Positions 1-5,469 of a stretch of DNA of 6,688 nt are shown here, piece by piece. The position numbers and the translations under genes were made by a program. The notes under the pieces were generated by a model, which searched no databases, was not told the origin of the DNA, and saw only the letters and a program-made list of their open reading frames with translations. This stretch comes from an uncultured Clostridia bacterium (GTDB lineage: Bacteria > Bacillota > Clostridia > Oscillospirales > Ruminococcaceae): contig CAMYUO010000108.1 in NCBI GenBank assembly GCA_947302065.1, forward strand, positions 1 through 6,688, written 5' to 3'. Every line of letters begins with the position of its first letter. Positions within the stretch are counted from its first letter, which is position 1.

Positions 1-455
1 CTACCTTCCTGCTCGAGTTCCGCTACGGTCTGCCGAGCTATGTGCATATCCTGCACGACGCAGGCTACGTTACAGGTCTGACAAAGTTCCTGCTTCACGA
101 AACAGGACTCGTTCCCAAAGAGCAGTTCATCGTAGACAACGTGCCCGCCAAGTATCAGCAGCAGATAGCTGACGACATCAAGGCAACTTCCGACAAGCGT
201 GAGATACCTGTATACTTCGACCCTGATGCAGGCGCAATGCAGGATGTCATCAGAGGTCTTGACCACAAGGGCAGAGGACTTATCCTTGGCAGCGGCTGGG
301 ATAAGGAGCTTGCCGCAGAGATAGATGCAGACTTTGTTTCTATCGCCTGCCCGACACCTTACCGCATCGTGCTGACAACAAATTATGTCGGCTACACAGG
401 CGGTCTGAGAGTCATAGAGGACATCTACAATACCGCACTTGCTACATATAAGTAA
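1..455 (+). CDS. Nitrogenase component 1-like protein (NifD/NifK superfamily), C-terminal part
   Basis: This is the 3' end of a gene that begins upstream of the window. The open frame runs from the edge (first full codon at position 3) to TAA at 453-455, giving 150 visible residues. The GTG at 42 is only an internal Val codon. The visible part resembles the last Rossmann-like domain of nitrogenase component 1 proteins: a GSGWDKELAAEI segment, then a strand ending in CPTPYR, then YVGYTGGLRVIEDIYN, a pattern I associate with the C-termini of NifK-like and related subunits. In the family such subunits form heterotetramers that hold metal clusters and receive electrons from a NifH-type protein. 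The N-terminal cluster-ligand cysteines lie outside the window, so I cannot say whether this is a true nitrogenase, a cofactor scaffold (NifE/N-like) or a group IV nitrogenase-like reductase. The NifX-type gene 56 bases downstream supports the superfamily call. Confidence 0.83.
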   Translation, partial: TFLLEFRYGLPSYVHILHDAGYVTGLTKFLLHETGLVPKEQFIVDNVPAKYQQQIADDIKATSDKREIPVYFDPDAGAMQDVIRGLDHKGRGLILGSGWDKELAAEIDADFVSIACPTPYRIVLTTNYVGYTGGLRVIEDIYNTALATYK

Positions 456-463
456 ACATTCAC

Positions 464-485
464 AGCTGCCGTTTTTGCGGCAGCT
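464..485 (+). other. Intercistronic hairpin between the nitrogenase-like and NifX-like genes
   Basis: The arms AGCTGCCG (464-471) and CGGCAGCT (478-485) are perfectly complementary over 8 bp and enclose a 6-base loop, TTTTTG. The bases after it (TATGCTTTAAAAAGG) contain no real U run, so it is a poor intrinsic terminator. It ends about 12 bases before the Shine-Dalgarno sequence of the next gene. In an operon such a hairpin usually protects the upstream message from 3' exonucleases or partly attenuates transcription. That role is inference. Confidence 0.6.
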
Positions 486-511
486 TATGCTTTAAAAAGG
501 AGTATGATTTT

Positions 512-844
512 ATGCCAAAGGTCGCAGCAGCAACGAGCGACGGATTTGAGATAAACGAGCATTTCGGGCACGCAAAGTTTTTCCGTGTCTATGAGCTTGG
601 CGAGAGCGATTATACTTTTCTCGAGGTGCGTGACGCTGTCGCAGCCTGTCAGCATCAGCTCGGTCATGATACCACACGGTTCGATAAGATAATCGAGCTG
701 CTCTCCGACTGCGATGCACTGCTCGTGCAGAAGATAGGTCCCGGCGCAGCCGAGTACCTTATAAAGAAAAATGTCAGAGTCTTTGAGGTCAGCGGCAGCA
801 TCGACGCCGTGCTAAAAAAGTTCATCTCAGATAAGATATTGTGA
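512..844 (+). CDS. NifB/NifX-family dinitrogenase Fe-Mo cofactor biosynthesis protein
   Basis: A 110-residue stand-alone domain of the NifX/NafY/NifB-C-terminal superfamily, whose members bind or carry iron-molybdenum or related metal cofactors, or their precursors, in the cytoplasm. Family signs are the opening VAAATSDGFEINEHFGHAKFF (N-terminal strand, then the conserved HFG motif, residues about 17-19), a His/Cys stretch around AACQHQLGH, and the C-terminal block LLSDCDALLVQKIGPGAAEYL, which matches the usual DC-x-x-(V/L)LV-x-x-IG-x-x-A pattern. The length is normal for a single domain. The start is fixed by AAGGAG at 497-502, 9 bases before ATG. It lies 56 bases after the nitrogenase-like gene on the same strand and is closely followed by a strong terminator, so it is probably the last gene of that operon. 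Many anaerobes carry such small proteins outside nitrogen fixation, so the name does not prove diazotrophy. Confidence 0.92.
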   Translation: MPKVAAATSDGFEINEHFGHAKFFRVYELGESDYTFLEVRDAVAACQHQLGHDTTRFDKIIELLSDCDALLVQKIGPGAAEYLIKKNVRVFEVSGSIDAVLKKFISDKIL

Positions 845-847
845 CAT

Positions 848-888
848 AAATGCACTCGTGCAAAAAAATGTATGAGTGCATTTTAAAT
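848..888 (+). terminator. Intrinsic terminator of the nitrogenase-like/NifX operon
   Basis: AAATGCACTC (848-857) pairs perfectly with GAGTGCATTT (874-883), and the stem continues inward through G-U, A-T, G-U and C-G pairs to an A-rich loop (862-869). The U-rich tail TTTTAAATTT follows. The hairpin begins four bases after the TGA of the NifX-like gene. It separates that operon cleanly from the promoter at 895. Confidence 0.93.
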
Positions 889-894
889 TTATTG

Positions 895-923
895 TTGACA
901 CTGCCGAAACAGTGTGATATACT
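895..923 (+). promoter_or_regulatory. Near-consensus sigma-A promoter with extended -10
   Basis: A perfect -35 TTGACA (895-900), a 17-base spacer and a -10 TATACT (918-923, one mismatch to TATAAT) preceded by TGA at 915-917 (TGn extended -10). Transcription would start near 930. It sits just after the terminator of the preceding operon. The first plausible translation start downstream is about 360 bases away, so the transcript has either a long leader or a separate small RNA at its 5' end. Confidence 0.9.
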
Positions 924-1009
924 CATAAAAACGAGATAAATGCCGCTTTGTGCAATCTGCATCACTGCACCGTTTGCATTAGTCTCTTTGTTGTGCATAT
1001 GTACAAACC

Positions 1010-1045
1010 GTGAAGAACTTTTAAATTTAATTGGGAATTCTTCAC
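1010..1045 (+). other. Hairpin, possible attenuator or weak terminator in the leader
   Basis: GTGAAGAA (1010-1017) pairs perfectly with TTCTTCAC (1038-1045). After a C/A mismatch the stem continues with A-T and G-U pairs around an AT-rich loop. The next bases are CTTTTG, only four U, so termination would be weak. Starting from the promoter at 895-923 it would give an RNA of about 120 nucleotides. The pairing is plain in the sequence; the function is not. Confidence 0.4.
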
Positions 1046-1116
1046 CTTTTGCGTGACTGTTATATGTAAGGCAAAAATGCCGCAGCAAAGAGCGCCAAAT
1101 GTCGGGTGATATTCTG

Positions 1117-1140
1117 GGAGCTATCAGTTCTGATAACTCC
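1117..1140. other. Inverted repeat with 6-bp and 4-bp arm segments
   Basis: GGAG (1117-1120) pairs with CTCC (1137-1140) and TATCAG (1122-1127) with CTGATA (1130-1135). One C/A mismatch separates the two segments and only two bases lie at the centre. As RNA it would fold with a GTTC loop. As DNA it is a 24-bp dyad of the size of a dimeric regulator site. It lies about 190 bases downstream of the predicted transcription start and has no U tail, so it is not a terminator. Confidence 0.4.
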
Positions 1141-1293
1141 TGTCATGCGGGAAACAGCTGATGCAGTAAAAGGATTCGGTCTGATCGGAACACTATTTAT
1201 AGGAATGTTTGACAGACGATTCGCTTGTGTACAGAACGGGTCGGGTCAAGATAATGCAGCAGCTGTGTACCGCCATAAAATGAAAAGGGGGCG

Positions 1294-2082
1294 GTGCTTA
1301 TCTATGGAAATAAAAACGATGACAGGCTGCATATTCTGATACCTGTCCCTGTACTTACACGGATACTTCGCAAAGAGGCAGCCGAGATCAGCGTTCCCGA
1401 CATTTCGCAGGTGCTCCTCGGTTCACCATTTTTCGCTGCCGCATCAAGTGCCTATGCAGCTCAGACCACAACTGCTATCAAGGCAGCCGGTCACACAATG
1501 AGCCTCAAGCTTATCACTGCTATCACTGCGGGCGCTATAACAGCCGGTGCAGTGACTGCTTCGATAGTGCTTACAAACAAAAGTCCTCAGGACAGCTCGG
1601 AAACTCAGGCTTCTCATACCGATGCTCAATATGATATCAGACAGCTCAGTGCAGTTGTTAAAAGCATCAGTAACAGGCCGATAGCCGAAGCTAAGCAAAC
1701 ACTTTATGAAAGCTTCGGTATCCCAGCGGATCAGTGGGAAACAGAGCAAAGCGGCTCTGTAACTTACCACACCGGCAAGATCCCCGGCGGCATCAGGTTA
1801 AGTCACAATGAGTTCGATAGTATCGTGCTTGTCGAAAAAGACGGTTCAGGCGTCGTTTATAATAAAGGTGAAACTGTCCTGATCTATAAGGTCTATGACA
1901 GTTATAACGATGCCGCCGCCGCAAAGGCTTTGCTGACAGATCATCTTTCAGCCGAGCTCAGCGCAGACAGCAATGATCACAGTTCATCGTGGACAACAGA
2001 CAGCGGCAAGGTAAGCGTTTCGATAAGCGCTTCCTCTGACGGTAAGACAGGCATACTTACTCTCTGTTTTAAGGAAGAATAG
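1294..2082 (+). CDS. Single-pass membrane protein of unknown function, 5' end uncertain
   Basis: I do not recognise this family. From GTG at 1294 the frame gives 262 residues: a cytosolic stretch of about 70 residues including IPVPVLTRILRKEAAE, one transmembrane helix at about residues 71-94 (rich in Ala, Gly, Thr and Ile, with no interior charge), then about 165 hydrophilic residues with alternating strand-like segments, expected outside the cell. No lipobox or catalytic motif is visible. The start is doubtful. The Shine-Dalgarno run GGGGG (1287-1291) is only two bases from this GTG but well placed for ATG 1304, which is in another frame and stops after 11 codons. One extra A in the A5 run at 1312-1316 would join that ATG to this frame and give MEIKNDDRLHILIPVPV. 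ATG 1498 just before the helix is a weaker alternative, since the upstream codons look coding. The surface-protein gene starts 73 bases downstream with no terminator between, so the two are probably co-transcribed. The topology resembles membrane-tethered regulators or sensors, but that is only a guess. Confidence 0.62.
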   Translation: MLIYGNKNDDRLHILIPVPVLTRILRKEAAEISVPDISQVLLGSPFFAAASSAYAAQTTTAIKAAGHTMSLKLITAITAGAITAGAVTASIVLTNKSPQDSSETQASHTDAQYDIRQLSAVVKSISNRPIAEAKQTLYESFGIPADQWETEQSGSVTYHTGKIPGGIRLSHNEFDSIVLVEKDGSGVVYNKGETVLIYKVYDSYNDAAAAKALLTDHLSAELSADSNDHSSSWTTDSGKVSVSISASSDGKTGILTLCFKEE

Positions 2083-2155
2083 ATACAGAAAAATGGAAAT
2101 GGAAAAAATGAAGAAGATCACAAATAAAAAAGTATTATGGATAAGGAGAATTTGT

Positions 2156-4432
2156 ATGAAAAAGAAATTTTTATCAATGACACTGGCAATTTGTATGGTT
2201 TTCGGTTCGGCATCTGCTTTGCCGCAGTCATATTTTGCCGACAACACGTCCATTTCTGCAAGTGCTGAAAGCTATTATAAGTATGGCAACTATAACTATA
2301 CTATCCTTTCAGACGGAACTGTAAGGATAACGATGTTCCATAATAAGGAGAAGGCAGCTGTCAATGTAACTATCCCGTCAACAATAAACGGCAGAAAAGT
2401 TACCTCGATCGGATCATCTGCGTTCCTTTTGGAGCGTATTGGTGCTGTCACTATTCCTGAGGGCGTTACATCTATCGGATATGGTGCTTTCAGAAAGAGT
2501 ACCGCAACATCTATCAGTATCCCGAGCACAGTAACAAAGATCGATTATACGGCATTCAACAGCTGCGACAACCTGCTGAAAGTTGTTGTCAGCTCCGCAA
2601 ATAAAACCTATTCTTCTGCAAACGGTGCTTTGCTCAGCAAAGACGGCACAGAGCTTAAATATATCCCGAGCGCCTATGCTGTCTATACGATCCCAAACAC
2701 CGTAAAGACCTTTGCTCAGTACGCTGTTTACAATAATAACAAGATCCAGATACTCAATATCCCTGATTCCGTTACGAGCATCAAGGGCACTGCTATCGAA
2801 TCCAACCCGCTGCTCAAAACAATTAATGTCGGCGCAGGAGTTACTCTTCTTGCAGGATATCCTGCAAGCGGAGAAGCAGGAGTTGACTTTTATCACAACC
2901 TTGGTAATTTTGCACAGATAAATGTATCTGCATCAAATAAGACCTATGCATCTGTTGACGGTGCACTCTATAACAAGAGCAAGTCAACGCTGCTTCTTTG
3001 CCCGAAGCATAAGAACACGATAAGTATCCCGACGACCACAACCAAGATCAGAAGTTATGCTTTCAAATACAATGATGCTCTCACAAATCTGTATATCCCA
3101 AACAGTGTCAAGACCATCGAAGAGGATGCGTTCTTAAATTGTAAAGCGCTTAAAAGCGTTATTCTCCCTTATGGTCTGAAAACGCTCGAATCCAGTGTCT
3201 TCTATGGTTGCTCCAGCCTTGCGGGCATCACTATCCCGTCCGGTGTTACAATGATAAAAGCAAGTGCTTTCCAAGGCTGTTCAAAGCTTTCGACTGTTGT
3301 TATCCCAAACACCGTTACCGAGATCAGAGGCTACGCCTTTGAAGGCTGCACCGCTCTTAAGGATCTTTATATCCCAAGCAGTGTTACAACTTTAAATAAC
3401 TATGCGTTAGGTTCTGCAAAACCTGTTATCTACGGCAAAAAGTCGAGCCAAGCTGAAACACTGGCAAAGAACAAGAGTCTCACATTTAAAGAGATCTCTC
3501 AGAATTTCACCAGATTTGCCGGCGTTGGCAGATACGATACCGCAAAGGCTATCTCCGCAGAGGGCGTGAAATCAACTTCCAAGACAGTTGTCCTCGCTTC
3601 CGGTCTCAATTACGCAGATGCTCTTGCAGGTGTTCCGCTTGCAACGAAACTCAATGCACCTATCCTTCTTGCAACAAAGAACACACTCCCCGATGAAACA
3701 ATCGGTGAGATCAAGCGTCTTGGTGCTAAAACCGTCTATATCCTCGGCGGTGAGGGTGCTATCGCTGGTAACGTTGATACATATCTGAAAAAGAACAATA
3801 TCAAAGTTATTCGTGTTGCAGGAAAGACTCGTTATGAAACAGCAACAAAGATCGCTGCGAAAGTCAAGTCTGCACCTACCGAGATATTCTTCGTATACGG
3901 TCTCAACTATGCTGATGCACTTTCTGCAAGTGCTGTCGCAGCAATTAAAGGCGCTCCGATAATCTATCTGCAGAAGAACGCAGATCTGGATGCAGCTACC
4001 GCAAGCTATCTGAAATCTGTCAAGGGCAAGGTTAAGAATGCTTACGTTATTGGCGGTGTGGGAGTTATCTCAGATGCCGTTATGACCAAAGCTGCAAACG
4101 CACTTGGACTTAAAGCAGGCTCAACCGTGCAGAGAGTATTCGGCAATAACAGATATTCCACCTGCATCGCAGTAAACAACAAGTTCAAGGGTTCGTTTAC
4201 AGGCAAAGCAGTCTGCGTCGCAACAGGAACTAATTTCCCTGACGCACTTGCAGGCGGCGTTCTCGCAGCTGCAGCTAAGAACAAATCGCCTCTGCTTCTT
4301 GCAGACAAAAGCCTCAGCAGCGAGCAGACCAGCTATCTCAAGACCAAAAAGCCAACTCAGCTGATCGCTTTCGGCGGCTCAGCAGCTGTTCCGAACAGCC
4401 TTATCTATAATATAGGCGCAGCTTCAAAATAA
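2156..4432 (+). CDS. Secreted BspA-type leucine-rich-repeat protein with three CWB2 cell-wall-binding repeats
   Basis: A predicted surface protein of 758 residues. The start is ATG 2156, set by AAGGAG at 2143-2148 (7-base spacing). It begins MKKKFLSMTLAICMVFG, a typical Sec signal peptide; cleavage is plausible after Ala21 or Ala37. The ATG at 2093 in the same frame lacks a good site and would bury the signal. Residues about 40-448 are BspA/LRR_5 repeats with the recurring pattern IP-x-x-V-T-x-I-x-x-x-AF-x-x-C-x-x-L. Two island segments of the form NKTY-(S/A)-S-(A/V)-(N/D)-GAL sit at about 149-172 and 261-285. Residues about 450-543, 552-646 and 658-752 are three CWB2 (PF04122-type) repeats, each opening with G-x-x-RY and carrying a NYADAL or NFPDAL motif. 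CWB2 triplets fold together and hold proteins non-covalently to anionic wall polymers. The ILL wall-ligand motif is kept in repeats 1 (PILLA) and 3 (PLLLA) but is PIIYL in repeat 2. No LPXTG, dockerin or enzyme domain is present, so adhesion or host/substrate contact is the likeliest role. Confidence 0.94.
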   Translation: MKKKFLSMTLAICMVFGSASALPQSYFADNTSISASAESYYKYGNYNYTILSDGTVRITMFHNKEKAAVNVTIPSTINGRKVTSIGSSAFLLERIGAVTIPEGVTSIGYGAFRKSTATSISIPSTVTKIDYTAFNSCDNLLKVVVSSANKTYSSANGALLSKDGTELKYIPSAYAVYTIPNTVKTFAQYAVYNNNKIQILNIPDSVTSIKGTAIESNPLLKTINVGAGVTLLAGYPASGEAGVDFYHNLGNFAQINVSASNKTYASVDGALYNKSKSTLLLCPKHKNTISIPTTTTKIRSYAFKYNDALTNLYIPNSVKTIEEDAFLNCKALKSVILPYGLKTLESSVFYGCSSLAGITIPSGVTMIKASAFQGCSKLSTVVIPNTVTEIRGYAFEGCTALKDLYIPSSVTTLNNYALGSAKPVIYGKKSSQAETLAKNKSLTFKEISQNFTRFAGVGRYDTAKAISAEGVKSTSKTVVLASGLNYADALAGVPLATKLNAPILLATKNTLPDETIGEIKRLGAKTVYILGGEGAIAGNVDTYLKKNNIKVIRVAGKTRYETATKIAAKVKSAPTEIFFVYGLNYADALSASAVAAIKGAPIIYLQKNADLDAATASYLKSVKGKVKNAYVIGGVGVISDAVMTKAANALGLKAGSTVQRVFGNNRYSTCIAVNNKFKGSFTGKAVCVATGTNFPDALAGGVLAAAAKNKSPLLLADKSLSSEQTSYLKTKKPTQLIAFGGSAAVPNSLIYNIGAASK

Positions 4433-4450
4433 TACTTTATAGTTTATATC

Positions 4451-4486
4451 AACTGCCTTGGGTTTTCCCCGGGGCAGTTTTCTTTT
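4451..4486 (+). terminator. Intrinsic terminator of the surface-protein gene
   Basis: AACTGCCTTGGG (4451-4462) pairs with CCCGGGGCAGTT (4468-4479) over 12 bp with two T-G wobbles and a TTTTC loop. The tail TTCTTTT follows. It starts 18 bases after the TAA of the LRR/CWB2 gene. Confidence 0.93.
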
Positions 4487-4497
4487 GCATTGTAAGC

Positions 4498-4526
4498 AAA
4501 AAAATGACCGCTTAGTGCGGTCATTT
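4498..4526 (-). terminator. Intrinsic terminator of the sufS-sufU-rrf2-metA operon
   Basis: Read on the minus strand, AAATGACCGC and GCGGTCATTT form a perfect 10-bp stem with a 5-base loop (4502-4511 against 4517-4526). Seven U follow, from the A7 run at 4498-4504. It lies 15 bases past the metA stop codon. It faces the plus-strand terminator only about 12 bases away, so the convergent operons are insulated from each other. Confidence 0.92.
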
Positions 4527-4541
4527 GAGTTTTCATATTGA

Positions 4542-5444
4542 TCAGAACTCATACGGTGTGATCTGATATACAAAATAGTTGAGCCAGTTGCTGAACAGCA
4601 GATTAGATGTGCTCAGCCAGCGGCTGACAGGCTCTTTGTCAGGGTCATCATCGGGGAAGTAATTCTTAGGAACATCGGGCGAAAGACCCTTGTCTGTGTC
4701 ACGGATATATTCCTCGGCAAGCCTGTAAAGATCGTACTCGGGGTGACCGTTGACAAATACGTTTCCCGCATCGTCAACCACGATATATGCACCCGTCTCA
4801 TCTGACTCAGCAACGATCGTTAGTTTGTCATTTGCGATGATGTCATCTTTGCTGATGCCCGTGTATCTCGAGTGCGGCGCAAAGAACTGCTTGTCAAATC
4901 CACGCACAAGCTCATTCTCGCCGGCAGTAACTACGTGCTCGTAAATTCCGGAGAGCTTTTTGTCAAGCTCGTATTTTGAAACACCGTAGTGATAATAAAG
5001 ACCTGCCTGTGCTGCCCAGCACAGATAAAGCGTCGATGTTACGTGCAGCCTGCTCCATTCAAATATCGAGCTTATCTCGCCCCAGTAATCTACGTCTTCG
5101 TACTCCAGTTTTTCAACAGGCGCACCCGTGATTATCAGACCGTCAAAGTATTGGTGCTCTATCTGATAAAACGGCTGATAGTTGTTGAGCAGGTAAGTCG
5201 CAGGGGTGTTCTTGTACTGATGTGTCACAAGCCTTATAAATGTGACCTCGATCTGCAAAGGAGAGTTGGAAAGCAGCCTTAATAGCTGAAGCTCCGTGTT
5301 CTCCTTGTCCGGCATCAGATTCAGAACAGCTATCTTGAGCTGTCTGATATCCTGATGCTCTGCACGCTCCTCCGACATCGCAAATATATTCTCTTTCTTC
5401 AGTTTGTCAATGACCGGCAATGTTTCTTTCAGTCTTAATGGCAT
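4542..5444 (-). CDS. metA: Homoserine O-acyltransferase MetA, predicted acetyl-CoA-dependent
   Basis: Transfers an acyl group from acyl-CoA to the hydroxyl of L-homoserine, the committed step of methionine synthesis, in the cytoplasm. The 300 residues align end to end with E. coli MetA from memory. Shared features are the opening MPLRLKETLP, RLLSNSPLQ, GLIITGAP, HVTSTLYLCWAAQAG with the catalytic Cys142, the oxyanion-region APHSRY, and NGHPEYD with His234 and Glu236 completing the triad, ending NLLFSNWLNYFVYQITPYEF. Residue 111 (in GAPVEKL) is Glu. In characterised members Glu111 goes with acetyl-CoA and Gly111 (E. coli, GAPLGLV) with succinyl-CoA, so O-acetylhomoserine is the predicted product. 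Lys47 is kept, but position 46 is Asp (MPDKENTE rather than the usual MPKKIETE). AAAGGAGG (5453-5460) lies 8 bases before ATG. It is the last gene of the operon, 25 bases after the Rrf2 gene, with no room for its own SAM riboswitch. Regulation must therefore come from the operon promoter or an internal signal. Confidence 0.97.
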   Translation of the reverse strand: MPLRLKETLPVIDKLKKENIFAMSEERAEHQDIRQLKIAVLNLMPDKENTELQLLRLLSNSPLQIEVTFIRLVTHQYKNTPATYLLNNYQPFYQIEHQYFDGLIITGAPVEKLEYEDVDYWGEISSIFEWSRLHVTSTLYLCWAAQAGLYYHYGVSKYELDKKLSGIYEHVVTAGENELVRGFDKQFFAPHSRYTGISKDDIIANDKLTIVAESDETGAYIVVDDAGNVFVNGHPEYDLYRLAEEYIRDTDKGLSPDVPKNYFPDDDPDKEPVSRWLSTSNLLFSNWLNYFVYQITPYEF

Positions 5445-5469
5445 CTTACTTTCCTCCTTTAGAATATGA

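Larger units (their letters stand above)
889..1293 (+). other. Promoter-driven interval without a convincing gene (possible leader RNA or sRNA)
   Basis: About 400 bases lie between the terminator at 848-888 and the coding start near 1294/1304. The strong promoter at 895-923 would transcribe all of it. It holds a GTGCA...TGCAC pairing near 950-970, a near-palindrome TTGTGCATATGTACAA (991-1006), a hairpin at 1010-1045 and a second hairpin at 1117-1140. I looked for motifs of SRP RNA, tmRNA, RNase P, the T-box and cobalamin, SAM, preQ1, fluoride, ZTP and c-di-GMP riboswitches and recognised none. The short open frames here have no good ribosome binding site and no familiar protein pattern. It is best treated as an unassigned 5' leader, possibly containing a short RNA that ends near 1050. 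Confidence 0.45.

Noticed and set aside
991..1006. Near-palindrome TTGTGCATATGTACAA as an operator
   Set aside because: It lies about 60 bases after the predicted transcription start, and its arms match only with a wobble pair. It may simply be part of RNA folding.
822..1088. Minus-strand open frame of 88 codons in the leader region
   Set aside because: It runs antisense through the terminator and the promoter, has no ribosome binding site, and the composition does not look coding.
1099..1161. Short plus-strand frame starting MSGDILGAISSDNS, reminiscent of sigma-factor N-termini
   Set aside because: It stops after 20 codons. I could not follow sigma-factor-like sequence into the other frames, so a pseudogene call is not supported.
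1209..1235. TTGACA as a second promoter before the membrane-protein gene
   Set aside because: No acceptable -10 is present at 16-18 bases. The best, TACAGA at a 15-base distance, is too weak.
1106..1339. Plus-strand open frame of 77 codons from a GTG
   Set aside because: There is no ribosome binding site at the GTG and no recognisable protein pattern, and the frame covers the 1117-1140 dyad. Only its last 11 codons, from ATG 1304, are of interest, as the possible true start of the next gene.
2093..2155. Upstream in-frame ATG 2093 as the start of the LRR/CWB2 gene
   Set aside because: It would put 21 Lys-rich residues in front of a good signal peptide. The AAGGAG at 2143-2148 clearly serves ATG 2156.
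2300..3420. DNA-level tandem repeats in the LRR region
   Set aside because: The protein repeats are diverged. I saw no near-identical DNA copies, so slippage-prone repeats are not supported.
3588..3788. Plus-strand frame inside the first CWB2 repeat
   Set aside because: It is an out-of-frame shadow of the strongly supported surface-protein gene.
4989..5282. Plus-strand open frame of 97 codons opposite metA
   Set aside because: It is a shadow of metA, with no ribosome binding site or family pattern, and the metA reading is unambiguous.
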